DNA from: Mesocentrotus franciscanus
Taxonomy: Eukaryota; Echinodermata; Echinoidea; Camarodonta; Strongylocentrotidae
DNA length: 64,000 bases
Direction: 5' to 3'
Assembly (NCBI GenBank): GCA_037976565.1
Contig: CP137675.1
Span: forward strand, 14,907,330-14,971,329
In this document: positions 41,157 to 50,956 of the stretch, one piece after another
Layout: every line of letters starts with the position of its first letter
Position numbering within the stretch: the stretch's first letter is position 1
The notes under the pieces: generated by a model
Told to the model about the DNA's origin: nothing
Databases searched by the model: none
The model's input: only the letters and a program-made list of their open reading frames with translations
Program-made: the position numbers and the translations under genes

Positions 41157-41162
41157 AATAAA
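41157..41162 (+). promoter_or_regulatory. TRIP4: Candidate poly(A) signal of TRIP4
   Basis: AATAAA about 70 bases after the stop codon, followed by A-rich and then C-rich sequence. Further AATAAA hexamers exist downstream (for example near 42827), so a longer 3' UTR is possible. Confidence 0.5.
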
Positions 41163-41239
41163 AACAAATATACCCCCCCCCCCTACCTTTTCAGCTTTCT
41201 GATATATCAAATGAAATATCAGACATGAAAGTATGAGTA

Positions 41240-42030
41240 GTAGAATCTTTAGACAGAGGCACAACTGACCTGTGATCAAAGACTCTCATCTCCAAACAAC
41301 GTTCCCAGTATATTATTAGCAGTCTCCTCTCTGTGTGGGAGATCAGGTATGGAGACTTCAAAATCAGAAGCAGTCTGTCTATGTAGACAGAATCCAGCAT
41401 GAGTATATACTCTATTAATAGAAATTAATTTGGATAGCCCTCACAGTCCTCGCATTTACAGTCTCTTTACTGTAACATCAGATCCAAAGACTTGAGAACC
41501 AGGAGCTTCAGAGACAGCACTAAGCTCTTACCAATGACTATAATCTACATGTACAAACAAGTTGGTGTACTGAGCCTACAGGATGAGCTTCACCATATTA
41601 TTACCTACAACATTGGAAATGAAGGACTAAAAATCAGGAGCTCTGTTCATAGACAGAATTTAGCACTGATTTTAGACTCTTATCTTCTGCAAAAAAAACT
41701 TGTAGTATCATCACCATCTTCAGGTTAAACTTCTCTCTGCATGGAACCTCAAACATGACTTGACAACTAGAAGCTTCAGCCAGAGACACAACTAAGAACT
41801 TATCATAGGCTCGTCTCCAACCCTCTAAACAAAATTCCTGCACAATCTAAAGTTGAAATTCTCTTGGCATGGACCAAAAATTCTGTAGACTTAAAAACCA
41901 GAGAACTCCATAGATAGAACTATGCCCTGATCAAAACCTCCTGTATGCTAGATTATTGGATCAGTCTTCACATTGAACTTCTTTCTACATGGAACTTGAA
42001 AAGTTTGTCTAATAATTATAGAAACTATCA
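41240..42030 (+). repeat. Degenerate tandem repeat downstream of TRIP4, about 130-bp period
   Basis: A word set recurs roughly every 130 bases: CTCTCTGCATGGAACCTCAA-like, then an ACTTGANAACCAGGAGCTTC-like segment, then GAGACAGCACTAAGCTCTTA-like. Examples start near 41330, 41480, 41610, 41735, 41860 and 41985. The units are strongly diverged, so the array is old. Confidence 0.6.
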
Positions 42031-44081
42031 GAAAGTTCAGCACACAGTCTGAGTGACCATGCTATATAGACATCCTTGATTTGCTGAGGTGAAAGGATAT
42101 CAGATAGAGAGATAAGTATTCCAGGGCTATGGAAGCAACTTTGAATTATGATCAACTTCATGCAACAGCTATTAAGTCTGAAGTTACGCAACATTAACTT
42201 TCTTTTGAAACATGACTCACTACAATAAAAGCCTTCCATCTGTATACAATGTTAGTGGCAGTGATGAAGTTACTGTTACAATGCTATTTTATTTCAATTT
42301 GAGAAAAATCTTTATCCGATAATATTCAGACCAATTTTAGTCCATTTAGGTTTCAACTATGCATTTTGTTTTTGCCTTCAATACACTATTGAGTCATGAG
42401 TAATAACCCTGCAACTACCTTATTATTTATCCTGACAAATGGAATCAATCTCAAAAAAGATAATACCATCTGGATTGCAGTTCTTTTAAAGCAATACTGA
42501 ACTGATGAACCTTCTGCCCTAGCGTACTGTTTATTGCACAGCGCCATCTCATGGTCAGCTTGCCAACAGTGCGTAGCCCAATAACTAGTTCCCACTCACA
42601 GACAGAGGGCTAGATGCGAGAACCAACAGCGCAGCTAGGGAAGCAGCGATTTATGTGACCATACTGCTACAGCTGACCTGAGATGGTGCTAGTGGTGATT
42701 TTGCGGTAGTGCTTCTAGTACAGTATGGGTTTAAAGTACATCTGCTTAGAGATGCCATTGTGGTTTTAGGTGTTTTGGTAAGGGGACTTCCATTTCATGT
42801 ATTCACTTGTAGATTCATATCAAAAACAAATAAAGATGTGATGTTGAGATTCTATTGACACGTGAAGATTATGCAAATCACTGAAACTAATCATTGCATT
42901 GTTAATTACATTTATATTTTACCAGGATTTAACATAACCACCTTGAATGGCCCAGTAGATTAGATGGCCTTGCATTGCACAACATGAATGCATTGTCACA
43001 ATAAGGTGACATCAGATTATAAAATAATATCCAGAAATCATAACAGCACAACAGTAACAACAGTATGATTCAAATAAAAAATAATAAGATACCTGTACAG
43101 ACTTATATAAATTTTTGAAATAAATATATCAAGCCTTTTACAATTCAGTCCTCTGTGCATGCCCATGATTAACATTTATGTATAAGGTTTGTAACAGCAT
43201 GTACATGACCATGAATATGTAGAGGTTCGGAACAGCATGTACATGGTCCACTGTACTGATGCAAAGCAAATTGACATCTAGTAGTAGGCTTTCATCAGAG
43301 GGAACAAAAGCAAAATGCACATATCACCATGTTGATCAAAATCTGTGTTCGATAATCTGACAGCCTACGCCATGTTAAGTCATACATTCCACCACCAAGC
43401 ATTTGAATATGTAAAATATGGGTAGCATTATGTTTTGGAAAATCAATGCAGAAGTTTTACAAGACTTTTATTCAGTGTGTCTAAATGAATGCAACAAATG
43501 TATAACATGATTTTATACTGGTAGTACAAAAAGAAAATCATGCCTTTTGTTATACAACTTATTTTACTCAGTAAACTTTTGTTCAGTAACACATGAAGTA
43601 TCCTTGTAAAGGCCATACAATTGCATGTAATTTGTCTAATGGACAACCTCTTTTGTCATGCTATGCCTAGATAAAGAGGTCAAATGAAAATTAAGGATTT
43701 TTTTTTTTATTCATGGAGAACAGCAACATTTTAAGGTCCTGTCATTGCTTTGCATACACCAAAATGAGTTGTACTGAAGGACTATGCAAATATCATGGCA
43801 GGAAAGCACTACCGGTAGTTTGGACATGCATTATCTGAAGGGTGTATACTTTAAATCTTACCAGTTTTCAGTTACTTTTGTTTGTGCAATTTATTTTAAC
43901 ATTCAGGATTACTTCTGAGTTTTCGTATATTTAGCAGAAAAACATGAAGACAGGAAGTTATGGTGAACCTGTGACTCAAGGTCCATTTCATTGCCGCCCC
44001 AATGGCCTCTTAGCTATTGGACATAGATAGATAGATATTTAGCAGTTTTACGCTTTAACTCTCTAACATGAGTAGGTGCAT
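42031..44081. other. Intergenic, nothing recognised
   Basis: AT-rich sequence without convincing exons. A GGTTNNNAACAGCATGTACA pair near 43185 and 43225 is a small local duplication. Confidence 0.5.
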
Positions 44082-44466
44082 TTAAAGTGACTCGGTAACA
44101 TTGCCTCAGATTCTGAAATTGGATTTAGCTCATGCTGCAATCATAATTATAAACCCTTAGGTCAGTCAGGAATCCCATGACTGTAACAATAACAAGCTGA
44201 TCGCCTGTCTGATTATCAAGATATTTATGATTAGAAATCGAAATTTCATTTTTCGTTTTCCTAATGGTTTTTTATAACACTACAGTCTATTGGGGAAAAA
44301 TGAGTATAGTAAAACCGGTCACTCAAAGATTTTTACTTTTTTGAGGCACTTCATGATCATTTTGAAGCACAATTTTTTTAGGGCTTCAATATTACACCAT
44401 ATCACAGACACTGATAACCGTAGGGCAATGCATCTCAGATTTAACATTGTTAAACGATGCCTTTAA
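44082..44466. mobile_element. TTAA-flanked element, family A copy 4
   Basis: TTAAAGTGACTCGGTAACAT start and GATGCCTTTAA end with TTAA at both edges. The interior is collinear with copies 1, 2, 3 and 5. An internal deletion of about 10 bases follows CTCAGATTCTGAAA. Confidence 0.73.
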
Positions 44467-44885
44467 ACATGTATGTTACTGTCGCTGCTTGTTGCGATGC
44501 CAAGATAAGATGCACATTGAGAATCAGATTCTCAGTGCTGCTTTATGGAGTAATAAAATATATACTTATTGCAATATTCCACTCTAATGTGTCATTAGTG
44601 CTGTTATTATGGATGGCCAGTGCTTATAGATAATGATAATGTGCTTCTGCATGGAATCTTGCTGATACGATGCAATAGCGGAATTCAAATGATGTGCAGG
44701 TGTGTGCCCTCCCCCCTTTTCCCTCTGCAATAGTATATGCATCTACATGTATATGATTTTGTATACCCCTTTTATTTTGAGAAAATGTAAGTTGGTATAG
44801 TGGTTGTTTCTGTCATCTGTCATGAATACAAGGTTCCCAAATCCGTCTTAGGTTGATGAAATTGTGTCTCTGATGTAAATGATCA
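44467..44885. other. Intergenic, nothing recognised
   Basis: Unassigned AT-rich sequence with one C-rich run near 44710. Confidence 0.5.
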
Positions 44886-45177
44886 GGGGGGTGTTTCACA
44901 AAGACTAGGATCGACTTTAAGTTGGACTTAACAATGGCAGGCCTTTCATGCCACTATTTGCTCTCAATGTTTACTGGCATTGGTCTCTCAAGGGACGTAC
45001 AAATCGTGATCACAAATCTACAGAATTAACCTTTTTTGATAGTTCATTATTGAAGGAAAAAATATTATCTAAAGATCATAATTGAGAGACCAATGGGGAG
45101 AGCAACTAGTGGCATGAATGGCCTGCCATAGTTAAGTCCAACTTAAAGTCGATCTTAGTCTTTGTGAAACACCCTCC
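44886..45177. repeat. GGGGGTGTTTCACAAAG foldback element, copy 3
   Basis: Left GGGGGGTGTTTCACAAAGAC, right inward-read AGGAGGGTGTTTCACAAAGA, extended by TCGACTTTAAGTTGGACTTA. GATC flanks both sides (GATCA left, GATCTT right), which might be a duplication or chance. Closest to copy 2 at 19658. Confidence 0.68.
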
Positions 45178-45380
45178 TGATCTTGTTGATTTCACATCTG
45201 CAAAAATTGAATTGTACACACTCCTTTCATTGCCAATTCCATTGAGAAGGCAAGTATGTAATGTGGCACAAAGTTTCTTAGGAACCCCACTATTTATGAA
45301 TCTTTGATCCTACATTGTGGATGAATGTTATGCAGTCGATGATCTCTGCTAAAAGTAAATTCTACATTTTGAGATATAGA
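45178..45380. other. Intergenic spacer
   Basis: Short unassigned stretch between two repeat families. Confidence 0.5.
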
Positions 45381-45502
45381 CTAATGGGGCGTTGCAAGAA
45401 AGTTGCAATCAATTGCAAATCTCCAAAATCAAGCGCAAGTCTTGCGATTAATTGCAAATTTGCAATTGATCGCAACTCAACTTTCTTGCATCGCCCCATT
45501 AG
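45381..45502. repeat. Small palindromic MITE, copy 1
   Basis: CTAATGGGGCGTTGCAAGAA at the left is mirrored by TTCTTGCATCGCCCCATTAG at the right with one mismatch. The interior is rich in TTGCAA/ATTGCAAT words. The whole 122 bases can fold into one hairpin. Confidence 0.8.
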
Positions 45503-45610
45503 TAAGAGAGAGAGAGAAGAGAGGGGGAGAATAAAAGCTAGATCTAGTTAACTTCATTGAATTGTCAAAAACTTAAATCCTAACAAAATCCAAGGAAATT
45601 TAGGAGACTA

Positions 45611-45727
45611 TTTGGGCGTTGCAAGAAAGTTGAGTTGCAATCGATTGCAAATATCAGTTGCAAATTTTGCAAATTGCAATCAATCGCAACTTGCAATCAA
45701 TTGCAACTTTCTTGCAACGCCCCATAA
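45611..45727. repeat. Small palindromic MITE, copy 2
   Basis: TTTGGGCGTTGCAAGAAAGT is mirrored by ACTTTCTTGCAACGCCCCAT; same TTGCAAT-rich interior as copy 1, which lies only 108 bases upstream. Confidence 0.78.
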
Positions 45728-45938
45728 GACCTATAGAAGACCAGTTAGTTTTATTAGACTAAGGACTAACTGCTGATCGACACGACTTTGTATCACTCCC
45801 ACAGACCCAAAATAATGTTTTATAAACAATTTATGACACGTACCTGTAAACTAAAGCTCTCCTTTCATTCTTTGTTTTTGTTGTTATAGGCCAAGTTATT
45901 TGTTGTTGTTGTAATAATGAAGACGTCCTTTCGTTATT

Positions 45939-46808
45939 AGCGAGCTTTCGATTTAGGCACCCGACGTGGGCTACGACGCGTGACGTCATATTTATCCCCT
46001 GCGCATGCGCGAGCTTCTGGGCCCACGTTCCCTTCCAAATCACACGACGGGAGTCGGGGGTAATTTCCTTGAATCCCCGTCGTCGTGAAAACGTCAACGT
46101 GAGTGCAGTTTCATCGGTATCCCTGATCAAACTTCCAGACGACTCGGTATAATTAAACTAGTTATGTTCTTTATATCATTCTATTATTTCCTCTTGCTAT
46201 CCTTTGTTTCTTTTTCTATCACCTTTTCTTATGTTATTCTTTGTTTTATCATTCTATCACTTTCTCTTTCTGTCTTTCCTTATGTTATTCTTTGTTTTTA
46301 TCATTCTATCAATTCCTCTTTCTATCTTTCCTTATGTTATTCTTTGTTTCTTCCTTCTATCCCCTTCTCTTATGTTATTCTTTATTTTTATCATTCTATC
46401 ACTTTCTCTTTCTTTCTTTCCTTATGTTATTCTTTGTTTCTTCCTTCTATCACCTTCTCTTAAGTTATACCTTTATCATTCTATCACTTTCTCTTTCTGT
46501 ATTTCCTATGTTATTCTTTGTTTCTTCCTTCTATCACCTTTTCTTATGTTATTTTTTTTGTTTTATCATTCTAACTTTCTATTTCTGTCATCCTAATGTT
46601 ATTCTGGATATCAGATTTTCGCGTACTGTGAATTTAGTATCTGATTTAATCACCTGATCTCAAAAATTGGTCACGTGACCGACGAAAGCACCGTCGTGAA
46701 AAAAATCGAAAGCACTACCGCGAAGGGAACGGACGGGAGCTGCGCAACGTCTCCACGCTCCAGTACCTCGTAGTAGCCGACGTCCGGTGCCTAAATCGAA
46801 AGCTCGCT
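45939..46808. mobile_element. ATT-flanked element with AGCGAGCTTTCGATTTAGGC ends
   Basis: The left end AGCGAGCTTTCGATTTAGGC continues with ACCCGACGT; the right end is its inverted counterpart (GGTGCCTAAATCGAAAGC, then TCGCT). ATT stands outside both ends (45936-45938 and 46809-46811). The left sub-terminal region has TGACGTCA, a CRE palindrome, and TGCGCATGCGC, an NRF1-like site. The centre (46150-46600) is a pyrimidine-rich minisatellite. No transposase. Confidence 0.75.
46150..46600 (+). repeat. Pyrimidine-rich minisatellite inside the ATT-flanked element
   Basis: Units of about 40-60 bases built from TTCTATCACTTTCTCTTTC and CCTTATGTTATTCTTTGTTT recur about nine times. Long open frames in all three forward frames (Phe/Leu/Ser) are artefacts of this composition. 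Confidence 0.8.
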
Positions 46809-46811
46809 ATT

Positions 46812-47433
46812 AATAAAGTAATGCCTACAAACTTTGGTTCTGATCAACACTATTTCGGTCAGATAGGTGAAGTAGGTCATGTGTATCTGGCTTTGAACCC
46901 TTTCCTTCAAAGTGATACAGGATGGCTCTAAACGTTGACAGCACAGGTGCATGAATTCCCCCACGCATCACCCGAGGTCTATCTGTCCAGCTGATATTCT
47001 GTTAGGACAGATACATGTACATGTATATTCTTACACTAAAAGTGTTTAGTCTGTAGAGGTAAGTCTTCTTGTCCTGTTACTCTCTATTCCCCCTTTGCGT
47101 CAGTTATGCCTACATTGCGTCCTTCCGAATAGATTACTGACTGTAATGAGAGATAAGGCACCGACGGATTCAACGGGGCAGAACCGGCTCGTGTCCCTTT
47201 CTAAAAGATACACACAATATATTCTTGTGCTCTTTTTAATTTTAGGGTTAATAGTGACAATTGTGATACGTATTCTTTTTTAAAAACATTTGAAATTTTT
47301 CTTTTTTTGGTTGTTAGTTTGGAGAGAATGCCTCCCATAATCTCAATACAGAACGATGTAACAAAAATTAGACAAAAGAACTTGGTCAGCAAGAATGTTT
47401 CATTTCCTAACATGCACAGTACCTAAAAAGAGA
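46812..47433. other. Intergenic, nothing recognised
   Basis: Includes a TACATGTACATGTATATT run near 47011. No exon supported. Confidence 0.5.
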
Positions 47434-48387
47434 TTAAAGGGAGTGTAGCATGGCAATTACTGGTTAACGCCATCTACGTCTTCTTTTGGACAACTGCACG
47501 TAAACGAACGGACTTGATTAACGGTAGTCGGTGACTTAATCTCTACAGGGTCAGCGCGCACTAGCGTTCGCGAAACAGACCGAAGTTCTCCTCACGCTTC
47601 GGTTTCGCGTATGTTGCACGCACATGAATGCTGCGGTCGCGTCGTCTGTAATCGTATTAGCGAGCTTTAGATCCTGGACACCGGACGACCTCGACTACGA
47701 GTGACGTCATATTAAGGAACTGCGCATGCGCCACCTGCTTCTCGCTCGTTGTCTGTGAATTGACACAACGGGAGTCGGGCAAATTTTAGGCCTTTCTTGA
47801 GTGATCACAACGACTACGACACTATGAACATGTGTCACATGCATATTCACCTGTTCTACTTATTTTACATGAAGAGAAGAGATGTTCCTTTGTCTACCAC
47901 AGCAATTGTTGAGGGTAAAATGAGGAATTGTATATTTTGTCCTCTTTCTTTGTCCGTCATGTTCATAGTCAAGAGCTGCACACATAATGCCGAAGCCGGT
48001 GTGGGTCACACCGGCCATCATACTACAGTATTTGGTGAGACTATAATTCAAGAAGATATATGTGACTGCAATGAAAACAACAGAATAATACCTATGAATT
48101 TGATCAATCACGTTACTTTTAACCTATTTAATTTCACTTTTTTGACGAACAGCTGTACAGACGTATCGATATGACGTAACAAAGAAAATTTGTCTCGAGA
48201 CAAACGAATATCACTGCGCATGCGTTTAAAGATTGGCACTGCGTGTGACAATTTAAAGCGCTACTACGAGCATTACAATGTCACCCGTAGTCGAGGTCGT
48301 TCGGTGTCAGAATCTAAAGCTCGCTATTATACCCCGAGTAGGGCCACGGGAAAGACACATAGTCTCGTCATCCTACACTCCCTTTAA
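47434..48387. mobile_element. TTAA-flanked element hosting a nested insertion
   Basis: TTAAAGGGAGTGTAG at the left is mirrored by CTACACTCCCTTTAA at the right: a perfect 15-bp inverted repeat, with TTAA at both edges. The ATT-flanked element at 47659-48325 lies inside it, close to the right end. Only about 220 bases on the left and 60 on the right belong to the host element. Its left part (AGCGCGCACTAGCGTTCGCG) is GC-rich. Confidence 0.72.
47659..48325. mobile_element. ATT-flanked element with AGCGAGCTTTAGATCCTGGA ends, nested
   Basis: Left AGCGAGCTTTAGATCCTGGA and CACCGGACGACCTCGACTAC, mirrored by GTAGTCGAGGTCGTTCGGTG and TCAGAATCTAAAGCTCGCT. ATT is outside both ends. It shares the AGCGAGCTTT terminus and the TGACGTCATATT + CTGCGCATGCGC sub-terminal block with 45939-46808, and a second TGCGCATGCG lies near the right end. 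The interior has one open frame of about 125 codons of unknown nature (47797-48174), with no known motif. Confidence 0.75.
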
Positions 48388-49402
48388 TATTATATAAAAA
48401 GTGGTCAAGCAAATCGATTACATTTATCATGTACATCTCTACCCCAATCACTCGCGCGCGCACACACGTACACGCACATACAAAACGACAGGTATAAATC
48501 GCAAAGAATATGTTTTCTCATTCTATCCCCTCTCTCCCTCTCTCACCCATTCTTTCTCTCTCTCTCTCTCTTTCTCTCTCTTTCCCTCTCTCACTTTCAC
48601 CCCCTACCTTCTTCCTTCTCCCTCGTGACTTCTCTTTCTTGACTCCTTATGTAAGACTTATCCACTGAGCGCCCATTTCTTTCGCCAATATTGACATTAA
48701 AAGAAAACATTCTGTAACATTCATCCACAGTGACGTTCTCGTTCGTCAATATTAAAATCAATAGAATAATATAACAGTCTTTCGATTTTGGGACAAGATG
48801 AACAGTTACCGAGCTTTCTGTCACAAATTATGGCTTTAAAAAGGGGTTGCCTTGAGTTTTCTTATATTTTAACAACATTTAGTGCATTACAAGGGGGGGG
48901 GGGTGTCAGCTGGTTGTGGTAATTAATTTTCCCTAATTACCTACAAATGCATTAATTGCAGAAACGGCCGCAGCTGTGTTATAGTTCAATGACAACAAGG
49001 ACGCTGCTACTAAAATGATCGCGAAGACTCGCTCAACGGCTCAAGGCTTTTAAAGATGAGTTAGTTTGAAAGATGAAGGACGCACTGGTAAAACTACACC
49101 ACATGCCGATCATTATTGTAACCGCTAACGGCTTTTAATTTAGTTTACCCACCAATTAGTCATTGGATCTTTATAGGCCAGGCTCATAGGTTGTGGAACG
49201 TCTGCGGAAAAAGGGAAAGCATCGGACCCTTCAGGGCGCAGTATAAATTGACTTTTTGTGTTTTATACATGTATCGAGATGGTTATATTATTTGCAGATT
49301 ACATTAGTATGTTCATGCCACACGAATAGGCATTTAATTATTTTAAAATACGTGGGATTTGTCATACATCTCCTTATTAACCGTGATGGCGTATTCAAAG
49401 AC
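48388..49402. other. Intergenic with a CT-rich tract
   Basis: Alternating CGCGCGCACACAC at about 48450 and a CTCTCT tract at 48525-48600; a G run at 48893-48903. Otherwise unassigned. Confidence 0.5.
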
Positions 49403-49405
49403 ATT

Positions 49406-49714
49406 GGGTGGTATTCCGATAGCGCGCACTAAGTTAAGCCTGGCTTAACTAGTTCACACTTTTATAGAGTGCCTGTTGCCAACTCATTTACCCTATACAG
49501 ATTATTTTAATCCTGCAATGAAAAGTGTCCAAAATACTAATTTTGCAATGAATGGGAAGAAAAAGATAAGTATGAACCGATTTTCAATAAAGTCTTTGGT
49601 AGATTATCTTTGTCATGAATATTGAAGGAGGAAGATGAAACCTAGCATTCCATAGAACTAAAATTCTTGTTTAGTCTGGACTTAGTCCCGGCTTAACTTA
49701 TGAGAATACCACCC
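49406..49714. mobile_element. ATT-flanked MITE with GGGTGGTATTC ends
   Basis: GGGTGGTATTCCGATAG at the left and inward-read GGGTGGTATTCTCATAAG at the right. ATT lies at 49403-49405 and 49715-49717. Next to the ends, TAAGTTAAGCCTGGCTTAAC and CTTAGTCCCGGCTTAACTTA extend the inverted repeat. The 309-base element is non-coding. Confidence 0.75.
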
Positions 49715-49854
49715 ATTGAATATATTTGTTTTGGTATCCATTCTGTCTATATCACATTTCTCACACTCACAACCACATACGCAACCACACACACACTCTC
49801 TTTCAGCTTCTTTCTTCTGTCACTCTCTGTATAACTCTCTCTCTCTCTCATTCT

Positions 49855-49942
49855 CTCACACACACACACACACACACCACACAACCGCGCACACACACAC
49901 CACGCACCCGCACACACACACGCACACACACACACACACACA
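49855..49942 (+). repeat. (CA)n microsatellite, interrupted
   Basis: CACACA runs interrupted by CCACACAACCGCGC and CCACGCACCCGC. Confidence 0.9.
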
Positions 49943-50293
49943 ACTCACGTTCCTACCATGCCCCTCTTTTTCTTGTGCATTGTTGGTAAAAGTCGGAAAA
50001 AAGCTTTCTCCATTTTTGTTGTTAGCGTTACTTTTTAGCACTTATCAGTCACTAAAGAATAACCGGCCTATACAGCTGATTCACATAATAAAAATAAGTT
50101 GTGTCCAAACTTGCAATGCGATGATGAGGTTCTGTTCAGACAATTGTGTCTCAAGAAAACGAAAATAGTGAATTTACACAGAGAGAAAGTTATACATGTA
50201 AATAAATTTGTTCTTTTAATCTTTTAAAAATAGTTTGCCCAAAATGAATAATCCTGAATTATGTTGTCCTTTACTGAATGAAAACCAATTTAT

Positions 50294-50956
50294 GTTAAAG
50301 TGACTCGGTAACATTGCCTCAGATTCTGAAACAAAATCCTGGATTTAGCACATGCTGCAATCATAATTATAAACCTTTAGGTCAGTCAGGAATCCCATGA
50401 ATTTTACAAGCCGATCGCCTGTCTGATTATCGAGATATTTATGATTGGAAATCGAAATTTAATTTTTCGTTTTCCTAACGATTTTTGTAACACTACAGTC
50501 TATTGTGGAAAATGAGTATGGTAACACCGGTCACTCAAAGATTTTTACTTTTTTGAGGCACTTCATGATCATTTTTAGGGCTCAATATTACACCATATCA
50601 CAGACACTGATAACACGTAGGGCCATGCACAGTGGCGGATCCAGGGGGGCCCGGGGGGCCGGGCCCCCTCCCCTAGAAAAAAAAACATGTAAAAACACCC
50701 TTTTTTGGGGGAAAAAAAGAAGATAGGCCCCCTCCCCTGGCGATCAAGGGGTGGTGGTGAAAACTTTTTTCAATTTTTGAAGGCAAAACAAAAAATTTTG
50801 CTCACTACCCCCCACTGAGCGGAAAATCGGCCGGCGCGGTTTTCAAATTTTCGCACGAAGTGGGCCCCTTTTTCGGCCCCCTCCCTTGCCGCCGGCTGGA
50901 TCCGCCCCTGGCCATGCATGCATCTCAGATTTAACATTGTTCAATGATGCCTTTAA
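50294..50956. mobile_element. TTAA-flanked element, family A copy 5, split by a hAT insertion
   Basis: The TTAAAGTGACTCGGTAACAT start at 50294 and the GATGCCTTTAA end at 50956. The element is interrupted at 50630-50910; removing the insert and one duplicated octamer leaves a unit of the same length as the other copies. This fixes the order of insertion: family A first, hAT later. Confidence 0.8.
50630..50910. mobile_element. 281-bp hAT-type MITE nested in family A copy 5
   Basis: An exact 8-bp duplication GCCATGCA flanks it (50622-50629 and 50911-50918). Termini are CAGTGGCGGATCCAG and, inward from the right, CAGGGGCGGATCCAG, one mismatch in 15. The interior is rich in G and C runs (GGGGGGCCCGGGGGGCCG). 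A longer inverted relative lies at 58365-58841. Confidence 0.85.

Noticed and set aside
46164..46657. Three overlapping forward open frames of 99-138 codons
   Set aside because: All are Phe/Leu/Ser translations of the pyrimidine-rich minisatellite inside the ATT-flanked element.
47797..48174. 125-codon open frame inside the nested ATT-flanked element
   Set aside because: It has no recognisable motif, lies inside a MITE-like element and overlaps a minus-strand frame of similar length. Not enough to call a gene.
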